A stretch of 64,000 nt of DNA from Acanthacorydalis orientalis (taxonomy: Eukaryota; Arthropoda; Insecta; Megaloptera; Corydalidae), in assembly GCA_034766995.1 (NCBI GenBank), contig CM068313.1, positions 22,794,012 through 22,858,011 of the forward strand. The letters run 5' to 3'. The position numbers and the translations under genes were made by a program. Shown piece by piece: positions 23,044-34,260 of the stretch; the stretch's first letter is position 1, and each line of letters begins with the position of its first letter. A model generated the notes under the pieces. The model saw only the letters and a program-made list of their open reading frames with translations, did not search any database and was not told where the DNA came from.

Positions 23044-23236
23044 AAATACGGACAAGAAAATGAAATGAAATTTGAAAGCCAACAATAGATTGTAATATTT
23101 GGAAGGATGTGAACAGCACATTGCGTCCGCGCTGCGTGATGTCGCGTTGTTCTTCGTGCACGGCGTTGCCGCAAGCGCGCGGTCTACGTCGACGACACCA
23201 ATGCCGGATAAAGTGGCATTACTATAGTCGAAGAGG
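23044..23236 (-). CDS. Candidate coding exon, unknown protein
   Basis: On the minus strand the acceptor-like GAAGCCTCCTTCAG ends at 23237. It opens a 64-codon frame that closes at TGA (23041-23043). The first 45 residues are protein-like: Phe-Asp-Tyr-Ser-Asn-Ala-Thr, then Gly-Ile-Gly-Val-Val-Asp-Val-Asp, two Asn-Ala-Thr glycosylation-type sequons, and paired Cys residues. The last 15 are a Leu/Phe-rich hydrophobic run. A soluble segment ending in a hydrophobic tail would fit a membrane-anchored product, but the tail coincides with the return to A+T-rich sequence and may be intron. Other frames are also open in this GC-rich patch, so strand and frame are uncertain. Confidence 0.28.
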
Positions 23237-23340
23237 CTGAAGGAGGCTTCCTTGAGAACATTATTATGCTTTCGTACGACAGACCATATGCCTGCTGTGA
23301 TATTATTTATAGCACAGGGTAACCAACGGATTCATTGTTG
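23100..23340. other. GC-rich island
   Basis: About 240 bp with CG-rich strings such as GCGTCCGCGCTGCGTG, sharply bounded by A+T-rich DNA. It contains most of the candidate exon at 23044-23236. It could instead be a promoter or conserved regulatory block. Confidence 0.5.
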
Positions 23341-23439
23341 CCACAGTATGTTTGGTTTTGTTTTTATCATAAATGATATTTATTCACTGATTATTATTTC
23401 TTGGAATAGTGACATAAATAATCATCAATAATATGTGTA

Positions 23440-23441
<2 letters not shown>

Positions 23442-23481
<40 letters not shown>
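23442..23481. repeat. (TA)n microsatellite
   Basis: About 20 TA units. Confidence 0.93.
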
Positions 23482-23484
<3 letters not shown>

Positions 23485-24491
23485 AGAGAGAATATGTATT
23501 CTATATTCTAGTAAGAAACGTTAAATGACTACAAAGAACGCCTCTTTGTTTTAGATTAAATATATATTTCAAATTTTATATTTATTGTGAAATATTCAAG
23601 GTATTCACACAAAAAAAATTTAAAAGAAATAAACAAAATTCACGAAGATATATGTTAATATAAATTATTTTTAATGATTTAACTTGTAATTACTGAAAAA
23701 CGCTTATTCCTATCTGATTTACATAAAACATAGTTATTTAATAAGTAAAGCTGAACATTACAAAAAGGTGATCGAAAAGAAAAATAATGTCTATGAAAAA
23801 CATTTCTGATTCACTTAACTAGATTTTCAGCCTTAATGTTAGTACACTTTTAAAAAATGATTCATATAATTAAGATTATTTATAAAAAAGAAATTTTTTT
23901 TCAAATATGTTTTCCATTTTATTTATATAGAGCAAGAAACTCATATAGTTATGATTTATTAGTATATAGTATATGATATTTGGCTAAAAACATAAATTTT
24001 GTGATGAGATTTTCAGATTGTTTAGGGAATAAAATATCAGAATGTGAAGATAGCATTCAACCGTTCTTCTTTCATCACATAGAAATCTTACGATGTTCTT
24101 TAAGATAACAATATTTGAATTAAAGGCTTTCATTTAGAGTGCTTATCAAATTTGTTTTTAAAAATGATTCTTTTAGTATAATAACGAAATATAATTTAAC
24201 AAACATTTAAACTGCTTATAAAGGTAAAAATGATAAATCTAAAAGAAGTATTTAGTATATATTATTAAAGTTTGAATAAAAATACTTTTTTGCTAATTAC
24301 GATTATAGAAATGTACGAGATTAGAGTCTTATTATTTTATATACCACACTTATATAAATTATATCAGTAAATTTTTTATAAATAGACGTCGTGTGAAAAA
24401 GATAGTCTAATTAAAATTATTATAATTTAAATACATGCTTTGAGATGTATTTAAGTATCTGGAATGACATTTATTTCACTCTTTCATGCAC

Positions 24492-24493
<2 letters not shown>

Positions 24494-24533
<40 letters not shown>
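24494..24533. repeat. (TA)n microsatellite
   Basis: About 20 TA units. Confidence 0.93.
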
Positions 24534-24535
<2 letters not shown>

Positions 24536-26104
24536 AAAACAAATTACATTTTATAGAAATAAAATTATAGCATGAAATGCAAGAGTTCCAGTTTCATACT
24601 CCACAGATTTTCGGTATTAATGCATTTTCAGTGAATAAATTTGCCAGTTACATATGTTACGTTTCAAACTGTCTGAAACTATTTTACACTATTAGAATAA
24701 TAATATATAGCAAAGTTTTGTTAGTAAACTTGATGAATAATTCTACGAACCTATTCATTATATATAAACGCCCGTGTTAATAATTTCAAGCCAAGTTAAA
24801 ACGTTATAGTATTTTTAAACAATGACATTTCATTTATATATTTCTATATATAATATTTATGTAGTAAATATTAGAGTATATTAAAATATATTTAGTTTTG
24901 ATGCATTTATTTACAACACAGATGTTTAAACCGTTTGAAAATTCGGAATCTAAAAATAAAATTTATAAAATATCAAATAATTCCTGCGATACTTAAAACA
25001 TTAGATTAAATATTTCAAATAATAAAATAAACACAAACATTGTTTCTAAAGTAAAAAGATTATGAGTTTAAAATCAAACTTATTAGACAAATGCCGTTAG
25101 ATTTTTAGAGCCGTTTACATAAACCAGAATTTACAATTAAAACTTAGAAATGTTACGAAAGCTTAGAAGTACTATAAAACGGATTAGCTGTATCTTATTA
25201 ACTAAAGTGAAGTACACAGTTCTATAGAATAAGTTTAAAATACTTACTACTACATAATATTTTCTTGAAAATAAGACCATTTTGTTGTAAATACTCCTAT
25301 ATATTTAAATATTTATATCAAGCCGATTTCGATTTACGTTCCTAACGAAAATGAGTCATTTGAGGTTTCTATAAATTGTGATAATTTTATTCATAGAAAT
25401 TCGAATGGTTATAATTAAAGGATTAATTTTCTAAAATAGATTAAAGTACATAAAAATTGAAAAAGTTTAGATAAAGAAACATAAAAAGTGAGAAGGTTAC
25501 TTCAGTACTAACGATCTTTTTCGAGAAGAAAATATAAATTGAAAAATGCAATGAAAAAAATTAAAAACAATGAACAATTTAAATAAAGAGAATATAAATT
25601 CATGCTATATCATTTTTATGTTTTAATACAGAATTTAAGTAATGTTAATTTATTAAATGTTAATAGAGAAAAAGCATACATACATGAATTCTATGAAAAT
25701 TGAAATATAATTCTAAAAATGTACAATTTATAATTCATTAGCACAAAAAGAAACTAAGCAGAGTAATTAAATATTATTATGTATATTATATCCCCATCTG
25801 CGTTTTTATATATTCAAATATAATTTTCTTCTACATTTAAATATAACAGTTCGATATTAAATTATTAATGAATTTTGAATTAGAAAAGTATACTGAAACA
25901 TTAAAATGTGTTACAAAAATAAGTTTAATTATAACGAATATTTTTTCTTAGACAAAATTTAATTCTATATTTTATATATTAACCGAGGATGTTTTATTTA
26001 AACGTTATAAAATAAATGACTTAATTTAGTTCAGTGTATGTAAAGAAAACTAGATTAAAAACAATGTAAGTATATTTTAGATTAAGTAATTTAATTTTAG
26101 TTTA

Positions 26105-26780
26105 AAATATACCTAATCCTCGATTTGTACGGTAGATTGGTTCCCCAAAAATCGAAATCGTCCGATTCGAGTCCACATATCGTATTAAAAATAAGGGATA
26201 TGTTTTACAAATCCGCAATGAAATTGTATTATTTATTTTTAATAAAACTAGAGAATATGTTTTAGATATATATATATGTTTTATATATGTTTATGTATTA
26301 ATTCGGAAAACATTAAAACAAATAAAAAAGTGTTCAATCTGTATCATCATCAATTGTTAATTTTCTCTTCACTTCTATTCAAATCTTCATTTTACAAAGG
26401 CATGGCAGAGAACTGTTCTAATAAAATCTGTTATCAAAATTTTTTTTAAATCTTTGTTCAACTCCTTATAAAGTTCATGATATTGAGTTAAACAATTATG
26501 CAAGTCCCTTCCAAATTTAGAACTTTTTACCATGTTTGGATCATTCTCAATGAAGAAATATTCCAGTTCTTTAGTCAGTGCAATTCATTTGCCTATAGAA
26601 TTTGCAATAACTGTTGGAACTGATTCATTGGATCACTTTCAGATTCACTGGTTATAGAATTAATGACCATTTCTACTAATTCATGTTCATTCAACTAGGT
26701 ATACGCCATTAATTCTTCAAATTATGAAGAAGCTATATTATTACGTTATCCATGCAGATTCTTTCAAGTAGAAGTCCATA
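26105..26780 (-). pseudogene. Decayed pogo/Tigger-like transposase 3' part
   Basis: On the minus strand between about 26770 and 26400 the broken frames give Glu-Ser-Ala-Trp, then an acidic stretch Glu-Leu-Val-Glu-Met-Val-Ile followed by Ser-Glu-Ser-Glu-Ser, then (after a frameshift) Lys-Glu-Leu-Glu-Tyr-Phe-Phe and a Lys/Leu/Asn helical tail. This order resembles the C-terminal end of pogo/Tigger/jerky-type DDE transposases: an xxAW motif, an acidic linker, then a helical region. At least two frameshifts and several stops break it. The 26110-26170 segment (CTCGATTTGTACGG and following) resembles the terminal sequence of such elements. The 5' half is not found. The identification rests on pattern resemblance only. 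Confidence 0.35.
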
Positions 26781-27237
26781 CTGATATTTATAGAAGACAT
26801 TTCTTTAAATTATTATTTTTTCTATAGTCAACACTATTTGCGCTGTTATTATTTCGAATTGATACTGTTACTTCAGTTTAGAAGAAAAATTGGATAAATG
26901 TTTAATAATACTGCATGGAAATAGTGAAAATTAAATTGAAAGTTCAAAATATAAAATAATCATGATTATGTTTAATATTACTAGAAAACATACTAGTTGT
27001 GTATCGCTGAGAATATTTTCAGATTATCGACTTTACCACGCAGTGAAATCCATACAGAAGAAATGAATACATTTTACTTCTTGCGGCGAGAATATTTTAC
27101 ATAAATTATGACGAAACATTTCCGGTAACCGTAATTAAAATGAAAAGTAACGCTTTTCACATGTAGCATACTATATCAAAATAATTACTCATATGGTGAA
27201 ACAACATCCAGTTGACGCACACATCTCCATTACGTTG

Positions 27238-27540
27238 TCACGGAGAATCAAGAACAATAAGCTCAGCATACTGCATTGAACCTAAATGCGCGAACATACA
27301 AAACTGTTGACACACTCCGTACGTGATGTGACACACCGCCGGCAGACACCACCGCTGGTCCTGTCTGTCTGCCTGCCTGCATGCCTGCCTGCCTGCCTGT
27401 TTGCTTGACAACGCAGAACACGGCAAGGTGTTTGAACGTAGATATATTGTTGCGAGAGTCGAACAAAAGCTTCGTTTACACAGAATGCTAATGATTTGTG
27501 GTTCATTACACGGAGCTGCATGGTGTTCAACATGTACCAC
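27238..27540 (-). CDS. Unsupported long frame in a GC-richer island
   Basis: A 100-codon frame runs on the minus strand through 27540-27238. It begins at GTG rather than ATG. Its centre is the translation of a CTGC tetranucleotide array (27363-27400), giving repeated Gln-Ala-Gly-Arg-Gln. The C-terminal part (from Val-Cys-His-Ile-Thr-Tyr-Gly-Val to Leu-Ile-Val-Leu-Asp-Ser-Pro) is protein-like. Two other frames are also open for over 60 codons on this strand and one on the plus strand, so the signal is mainly from base composition. The island itself (27020-27600) stands out from its surroundings. Confidence 0.13.
   Translation of the reverse strand: MVHVEHHAAPCNEPQIISILCKRSFCSTLATIYLRSNTLPCSALSSKQAGRQACRQADRQDQRWCLPAVCHITYGVCQQFCMFAHLGSMQYAELIVLDSP
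27363..27406. repeat. (CTGC/CTGT)n tetranucleotide array
   Basis: About nine CTGC-type units with one CATG and two CTGT variants. It is the only GC-rich microsatellite in the window. Confidence 0.9.
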
Positions 27541-27802
27541 GTCTCATTTTACTATACATACTAAAAGAGCGATGTGCAGGAAGAACTTGTAATTTCGTAG
27601 TCGACGATGTTTAATATTTTATTGATCAATTAAGATCATTTAATGCTTCCTGAGATGGCGGATTAATATTTCAACTTTATATCCTCATGTTGATTCTTCA
27701 TTGACTTCGTTTCATTGTTGGTTCATTTTTCATACATTAATATTCATTATAGTACCAATAATGAATAGAATGGTTGGTTTTGATATTTTATTTAGGTCAG
27801 TG

Positions 27803-27826
27803 TATATATATATATATATATATATA
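27803..27826. repeat. Short (TA)n microsatellite
   Basis: About 12 TA units. Confidence 0.88.
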
Positions 27827-28055
27827 CACTCTTTAATTGAATAATTTCTTACAATTAATATAAAAAAGTATTAATAATGTTATCAAAATTCTATTTATTT
27901 ATTGATGTACAAATTATAAGAAAATATTATTTAAAATAATATTTATTTACTTTTTAATGCTTTTTTAAATTAAATAATTATTGGTTCTAAATAAACCAAC
28001 TTAAATTTGAATTAAGTTTTATGAAATTATGAATGTATGTTTTATAACGAATGGG

Positions 28056-28080
28056 TATATATATATATATATATATGTAT
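28056..28080. repeat. (TA)n array at left flank of mariner copy 1
   Basis: About 11 TA units plus a TG step, ending exactly at the mariner insertion point. The array resumes at 28892 on the other side. Confidence 0.9.
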
Positions 28081-28081
28081 A

Positions 28082-28891
28082 TGAGGGTCGTTTGATAAGT
28101 TTAGTAAATTTCTATGATATGGGGGCCACCACCATTCATTTGGTAACGTCACGGCTATCAAGTGTCACTTTTCAAACCAGCATAAGCGAAATTTCAGTCG
28201 CAAGCAACACGTTGTTCACATTCTACAGTTGTTTGAAGCGAGCATTGTAGTAATTGCGGCAAAAATGGATGAAACGAGTAGGCCTTTTGCGTCGATACGT
28301 CATCGTGGATGAAACATGGATCCATCACTGCACACTTAAGTCGAAGTAGCAGTCAAAGTAGTGGACAACGACTGGTGAAAGTGTACCGAAGAAGGCGAAG
28401 ACCGCTTTGTCAGCTGGGCAGGTGATGGCCACTGTTTTTTGGGATTCGCAAGGAATCATCCTGATCTACTATTTAACAAAAGGAAAAACGATAACAGAAG
28501 CCTATTATGCAGCATTATTTGACTGTTTGAAAGAAGAGCTGAGACAAAAAAGGCCAAGTATATACTCTTTCGCCAGGACAACGCGCCGTCCCACAAATCG
28601 ACCGTCTCAGTGGTAAAATTGCACGGATTAAGCTTCGAATTGATTCCTCATCCACCCTATTCTCCGAACTTGACCTCGTGCGACATTTTTCTCTTCCTAA
28701 ACTTGAAAGTTTTGCTCAGTGGGAAGAAATTCTTATTGAATGAGGATGTCATCGGCGCCATCAATGCGTATTTTGAAAACTCGCAAGATAAGTGTACAGC
28801 CCTCAATGGGGACTATGTTGAGAAACAACGTCAATTTATTCCGAAAAACGGTATTTTACTTGCTTTTTTACCATGCTTACCAAACGACCCC
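28082..28891 (+). mobile_element. Mariner deletion derivative, copy 1 (810 bp)
   Basis: The left end (GAGGGTCGTTTGATAAGTTT from 28083) and right end (reverse complement GGGGTCGTTTGGTAAGCATG from 28891) form an inverted repeat of about 27 bp. TA lies outside both ends (28080-28081 and 28892-28893). Intact mariners are about 1.3 kb. This copy keeps a 5' leader of about 180 bp and then joins almost directly to the catalytic half of the transposase. It is inserted in a TA microsatellite. Confidence 0.92.
28296..28860 (+). pseudogene. Mariner transposase, catalytic half, broken
   Basis: The frame starting Val-Ile-Val-Asp-Glu-Thr-Trp carries the first catalytic Asp (codon at 28308). It is followed by in-frame stops near 28342, a readable Met-Ala-Thr-Val-Phe-Trp-Asp segment (from about 28425), and a frameshift near 28555. 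Then comes Gln-Asp-Asn-Ala-Pro-Ser-His with the second Asp (28577) and Ser-Cys-Asp with the third (28682). Exactly 34 residues separate the last two, matching the mariner DD34D signature. The Asp of the adjacent Tyr-Ser-Pro-Asp motif is changed to Asn. The N-terminal DNA-binding domains are absent. It is not functional: stops, a frameshift and the missing half all disable it. Confidence 0.88.
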
Positions 28892-28916
28892 TATATATAT
28901 ATATATATATATATAT
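28892..28916. repeat. (TA)n array at right flank of mariner copy 1
   Basis: About 12 TA units starting at the insertion site, continuing the array found on the left of the element. Confidence 0.9.
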
Positions 28917-29587
28917 GCATGTTGTATATTTAAATTTTTTTACAAATTAATTTATAAATATTTATATTTTAATTAAACAAATGTACGTTACATTCGAAAC
29001 AATAAGAATCAATGTTAATGTCAAGAAGTCAAATTGAACCAGCATAATTTATTATTCAGACATTTCGTATAATGAATCAGAAAACAACATATTAATATAT
29101 ATGTGAAGTTGAAAATAATACAGACTTTAAATGTGAAATAATATTAACATATCAAAAAGTATTTGTTTCATACGAATTAATGAATATTCAACAGGGCTTT
29201 TAATCTGATCTTGGATTCATATTTATGATTTTGTAAATGTAATTTTGATATTAGATTCGGTAAGGTTTATAAGATTACTTTATCAAAATAACTTGTAAAT
29301 TTAAGTTATTAAATAGTATTTTGAAAAGATATTTGTAAGTGTCAAATATAAGTGTTAAGTTTAATGTTATCGTAGAAACTATTAAAAACTTGAATTTTGT
29401 CCAAAGGTCTCATTAATTGTGTTCAGTATTATAAGTACGAAGCTATGGGATTAATTACCACTGCTGACATTTCACCAACAGGGGAAATCAAAGCAATTTA
29501 AACACCGTATTCTTGTGTTTGCATATTTTTGTGGATATTTTAATTATTTGTAAGGTTTGAAGGACTAAATCAGCAAGGGTATACAGA

Positions 29588-29657
29588 TATATATATATAT
29601 ATATATATACACATGTATATATATATATACATGTGTATATATATATATATATATATG
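29588..29657. repeat. Palindromic TA / ACATGT array
   Basis: TA runs flank a self-complementary centre of ACACATGTATA and TATACATGTGT, so the whole 70-bp stretch can form a cruciform centred near 29624. Confidence 0.9.
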
Positions 29658-30765
29658 AAATAACAATTTCGTATTAAATTTTTAAATTTCGCTAAAAGTT
29701 ACGATACTTTTTTATGTTTTATTTACATTAAAAATATTTTATCATACAAAACATTAAAAAATATTAGAAGTTTGTGAAAGGGAATGTTATTAACTTTCAT
29801 TACAGTTTATATATTTAAAATATCTAACCTTTATGTAAAGCACTTTTATTCAATATTAGATATCACCAACATTGATGAAAATAAATTATTCTATAACACA
29901 TGTATATTCTAGTTCTTTTGAAATGTAATCCTTTTTTAATGTCCATAAATATTATTCAAGTACAAAGTTTCACAAATAATTAAAAACGTAACATGTTTTT
30001 AGAATGGAAAAAGATGTATTTATATAATAAATCAAAGTAATTTGTTTTGAAATAAACTGCGAAAAAGAGCCTTTATTAATACTGCTCTACTAAATCTGAG
30101 TTTTTCAATTTGAAAAGAATATTATATTAAGTGCGGTAAAAGTTTAAAAACCGCAATCTTCTTAATTTTAAGAAGATATTAGATGAAAAAAATGAAAAGA
30201 AATAAAGTTAAGACCTAACAGTACAATAGAATAAAGGGAAATTTAAAAAAACAACCGCGAAAGAAATAAGAAGATTTAACAATGACCTGATTAAAGAGAT
30301 TATTAAAGTATAAAGAATACAAAGAAGCTTTTAAAAATAAAAATAAAAGTTATAGTTGTAAAAAATATTGTTTTTTAATTAGAGATAAAAAATCAATTTG
30401 ATAAAATAATGTAGAAACAATCCAATATTTTTCTAATGTGATAAACAGGGAAGTACAAAACGTAATAATTTTTATACGAATATGATTTACACAAAATATA
30501 ATTCCATATGGATGAATGAAATAAATCATAGGACTGAATTTTGTAATGAATTTTATTGTGCTTTATTTAATTGTCTGTTTGAAATTAATAAAGAAATAAA
30601 ATAATTTGTATTTTTGTATCAAATTATAATAGTTTTTAATAAACTAAGTCGTTTTTATATCCGAGAAATAAATTTGAATATTGATCATGAGTTTAAAATC
30701 TCTAGTTATTAAATTAAAACCGATAGTGCAGGACTTTTTCTTAATCCTCTGTGAAATTAATTTTG

Positions 30766-30768
<3 letters not shown>

Positions 30769-30810
<42 letters not shown>
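30769..30810. repeat. (TA)n microsatellite
   Basis: About 21 TA units. Confidence 0.93.
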
Positions 30811-30811
<1 letters not shown>

Positions 30812-31110
30812 TTTTAATTTTACAATTCACATGTTAATACATTCTTTTATCCATTAAGATATTTTGATTTCGTAACTATATGTTTTGTTTAGTTTATAAA
30901 TCATATAGATTAATCACAATATGAGAAATATTTGTAACTTTGTATAATAAGATTTTATGTTCTGAATAAAATAAAGAGAATAAAAAAAGAAAACTACAGA
31001 TGGATCTAATTTTATAAAAAAATGAATTATTATTCATTTCAAAATATTATTTTTTATTCTTATTTTTAAATTAGTTCCAATAATTAATTCTTTTATTTGT
31101 GTTAATATGT

Positions 31111-31130
31111 GCGTGTGTGTGTGTGTGTGT
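31111..31130. repeat. (GT)n microsatellite
   Basis: About 9 GT units without an adjoining TA array, which is uncommon in this window. Confidence 0.88.
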
Positions 31131-31707
31131 AATTTCAATAATCGAATTCAGGATAAAACATACTTCTTAACAACATTTCAAATCAATGTCAAGTGGTCTA
31201 CACAAATTATATATTCCATAACTAAATTTTTACATATATTATGCATACACATTTCATATTTTTTCGACGTTCAGCTTTTGAGTAAATAATAGTTATTATT
31301 TCGTAAATTGTATACATTAATTACTTAGTAAAACGACGTATTTAATCTACCTTAAGAAATAAATTACATAGCTGTTTAGTTACAAAAATGCACGCAACGC
31401 AAAAGAAAGCTCTAATTAGGAATTAGATGAACAATTTGTTGCAGTATGAACGGCGTTTAGCATTAAATAAATCGTAATTACATGATCTGACACTGAACAG
31501 TGCACTGAGCATTTTATTACCACGGAAGATTGTATATAGTTCCCTGCAAAGCCAGTTTGTCATTAAGGGGAGTCAAATACAGTAAAACAAGTGAGAACAT
31601 CTTCCAGGGGCGGGTGTGAACATAATCTGTTGAGAAATTTATACTTGTATTCATCTTGTATACATGCAAACATATTTCACATATATTGTTTATATATGAT
31701 TTATTAT

Positions 31708-31710
<3 letters not shown>

Positions 31711-31754
<44 letters not shown>

Positions 31755-31766
31755 TATACATATATA
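31711..31766. repeat. (TA)n microsatellite with ACATA tail
   Basis: About 19 TA units followed by two TATATATACA units. Confidence 0.92.
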
Positions 31767-32609
31767 AGATGTAAACTCCATTTAATTTTTTTGTTAAAAA
31801 GCACTTTCAATACTATAAAACAGAAGAAATTGAATTGATTAAAAATTTTAAACATTTGAATTATTAATGAAGTGTTGAGAATCGTTTAAGAAAGAATATA
31901 CGTTTATTAAATATACTTTCTTTAATAGGTATATTTCTTTATCCTTGAATATCAATTTCTATACTGAATTTAAAATTGAATACAGTAATAATTAAAATAT
32001 TAATAATTAATAAAAATGGATTACTTGCAATATAATATTTGTATCAAATCTGATTCACAAACATTTCATAAAATATCTTGGAATGCAAAATGAGTGTAAC
32101 TATAAAGAGAATATTACAGTAATCTAAATAAAGTGTTTTGGTAATTAAACATTATAAAGAATTTAATGTTGATATGAACAAAAAAAATATAAAATTAAAT
32201 AACTGTTAAACAATTAATAAAGTTAAAAATAAGTTTTAAATGTTTTTGTGTTTATTTGTGATTACTTTTTTTTAACATAAAACTCTATTTTAAAAATGAA
32301 AAGTTTAAAAGCGATTTTTCGAGGAAAAATGTGCTGATAATTAAAAAAAGTGAATAATGAAAGATATAAAATTTATATCATATTAACGCAGACCAATACA
32401 CGACATATAACTCAACAGCTAATATTATCTTACTCGTACAAAATATAAACTGCTAGTAAACCATCCGTTGCACAGTTTTATAATGATCATTAAGAGTAGG
32501 TGTATATAGCACTAAAATTGTAATTGTAATGTGAATGACCCCAGTAAATATACTTTAACCACGAAACAAATTTAAATTAACTTAATGCAATAATTTTCAA
32601 AAACACCAC

Positions 32610-32640
32610 CACCGCGTCTATAAAATATAACCTCTGCTCC
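32610..32640 (+). promoter_or_regulatory. Possible TATA-type core promoter
   Basis: GCGTCTATAAAATATAACC lies at the upstream edge of a mixed-composition island, with TATAAAA near 32618. A transcript starting about 30 bp downstream would run into the island and towards the splice-like sites at 32935 and 33014. TATAAAA strings are expected by chance in A+T-rich DNA. Only the GC-rich setting makes this one worth noting. Confidence 0.15.
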
Positions 32641-32935
32641 ATACTTCCCGTCGAGAAAGCAAGTTTCCGGCCATACCAACCCGTGGCAACGGACCGCTTA
32701 TGTTTTATGCCCGGCGCTATTCATTAACTTAAAGACTAACTACCGAGTAATTAGAGACTGTTACCCGTCTCTCCTGTTCTACAAATCGTTCATTCCTTCT
32801 GTTTCTACTCTTACAAAAATACATCCGTTACTATTATCTTATATCAAGTTACCTTGCACTAACTTCATCTCTTTTACACAATTCAATTCCTACTGCATGT
32901 TTTCACTTCGTTGCGGGTTTTAATCTAGCTTTCAG
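32615..32935. other. Higher-complexity island
   Basis: About 320 bp with G+C-rich strings (TTTCCGGCCATACCAACCC, TGCCCGGCGCTATTC) and a homeodomain-type GTAATTAGAG site near 32750. No long frame is open. Candidate regulatory block or untranslated exon. Confidence 0.4.
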
Positions 32936-33013
32936 ACTATCAAAATATCACGGATTCGTTCCTTCATACAAGCACGGAATTAATTAATTATATGTATAAA
33001 TACATACAAGTGC
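32936..33013 (+). CDS. Candidate internal exon, 78 nt, phase 1-1
   Basis: The acceptor TCTAGCTTTCAG ends at 32935 and a consensus donor GTAAGT starts at 33014, enclosing 78 nt. In the frame that takes one base from upstream it is open: Tyr-Gln-Asn-Ile-Thr-Asp-Ser-Phe-Leu-His at the start (with an Asn-Ile-Thr sequon) and Tyr-Met-Tyr-Lys-Tyr-Ile-Gln-Val at the end. Length and phases are symmetrical. The 3' half is Tyr/Ile-rich and A+T-rich, so chance is a real possibility. No family recognised. Confidence 0.2.
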
Positions 33014-33040
33014 GTAAGTACACACAAACAGACACACCCA

Positions 33041-33041
33041 T

Positions 33042-33090
<49 letters not shown>

Positions 33091-33094
33091 CACA
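33041..33094. repeat. Compound (CA)n(TA)n microsatellite
   Basis: About 14 CA units then about 11 TA units. Confidence 0.94.
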
Positions 33095-33099
33095 TGAAA

Positions 33100-34260
33100 T
33101 GTGAAATGTTTGAATGTGGAAATGCTAAAAATTTACATTAAAAAAATATTTGAAATGAATTATTTAAATATTAAATTAAAATCACATGTTAATTGAAGGT
33201 AAGTAATTTTTTGTCAATTTTATATATAGTAAAAAATATTATTTTTTATATAAAATAAAAAATTTAGGAAAATTATTCCTCTTATAGACATTTATAGAAG
33301 TATATAAATATTATACTGAATAATTTATAATATAATTCTAGTTAAATGCAGTTTATATATTTTCTTCAATTTGTTCAATTTGAATGACACAGTGTTTGTC
33401 TTAAAAGTAAAAAAATAAATGAATATTACAGAGTTTTAAGAATGTACAATTAAAAATTATATACATGTTGTTAGGAATACTTTTTTTAGATCAAATGAAA
33501 TTAGAATAATTTACACTAAATTATTGAAGAAATATATTTAATGCATAATATATAGTTTACTTTATATATTACATAGTTTATTCACATACATAACATACAT
33601 AACTTTTATATAAGCAGTTAATTCGTGCTACCAATCTATCTCAAAACCCCATACATCTAAGGTAAAACAATAGGATTTTTTTTAGAATATAATTTAAATT
33701 TTTTTGTTTAATTAACGGCCGTGGTATTTAAAATTTAAATATAAAGAAATGGTATCATGTTTGTCATCCCATTAACCGAAACTCCCATTGATCAAAAATG
33801 CATATATCGAGGTATATCTGTAAATATAAATATATATTTTAATGGATACTCGTATTTACATTTTAGACGAAAGACGAAGTGAAAAAATGATTCAATATTG
33901 ATACACAACAAGAAATATTAAAAGATAAATATCTGATATTATTTTTTTTTAAAAAAAAAACAGAAAAAATACAAGCGGAAAATTGCAGAGAATGATCTAT
34001 GATACTTTTTGAAGTGGATAGTATAGAAAAGGGGTAATAAAAAATATTCATATTAAATTATAATTTCAAGTATTAAAAAATATTTTGTAGCAAAGTTACA
34101 AACAAAATGGCTGTGATATATATTAAAATATGGAATTATTAAATTAAAAGAAAAAAGCAAAAAAGAAAGATTTCATCTACTAAAATACATATTTAAAAAC
34201 ATCATGCTTTTCTTTTTATTAAATAAAATATAAGAAGAGAGATAACGACTTAAATATTTA
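33100..34260. other. A+T-rich non-coding tract
   Basis: Nothing gene-like. A mixed patch at 33630-33820 has no usable frame. An odd T9A10 palindromic run lies near 33943-33961. Confidence 0.65.

Larger units (their letters stand above)
23340..26100. other. A+T-rich non-coding tract
   Basis: Two TA arrays. The rest is plain A+T-rich sequence with no frame or splice context worth calling. Confidence 0.7.
28920..32600. other. A+T-rich non-coding tract
   Basis: Four microsatellites, one palindromic. Lysine/asparagine-rich frames around 30120-30360 are short and interrupted. No gene supported. Confidence 0.65.

Noticed and set aside
30120..30360. Possible retroelement coding remnant
   Set aside because: Lys/Asn/Arg-rich frames with many stops. 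No reverse transcriptase motif could be recognised.
31517..31855. 112-codon minus-strand frame
   Set aside because: Crosses a TA array in its centre. The flanking parts have no start, splice or family support.
33635..33815. Possible second pogo-like end
   Set aside because: Only a vague similarity around CGAGGTATATCTG. No inverted partner.
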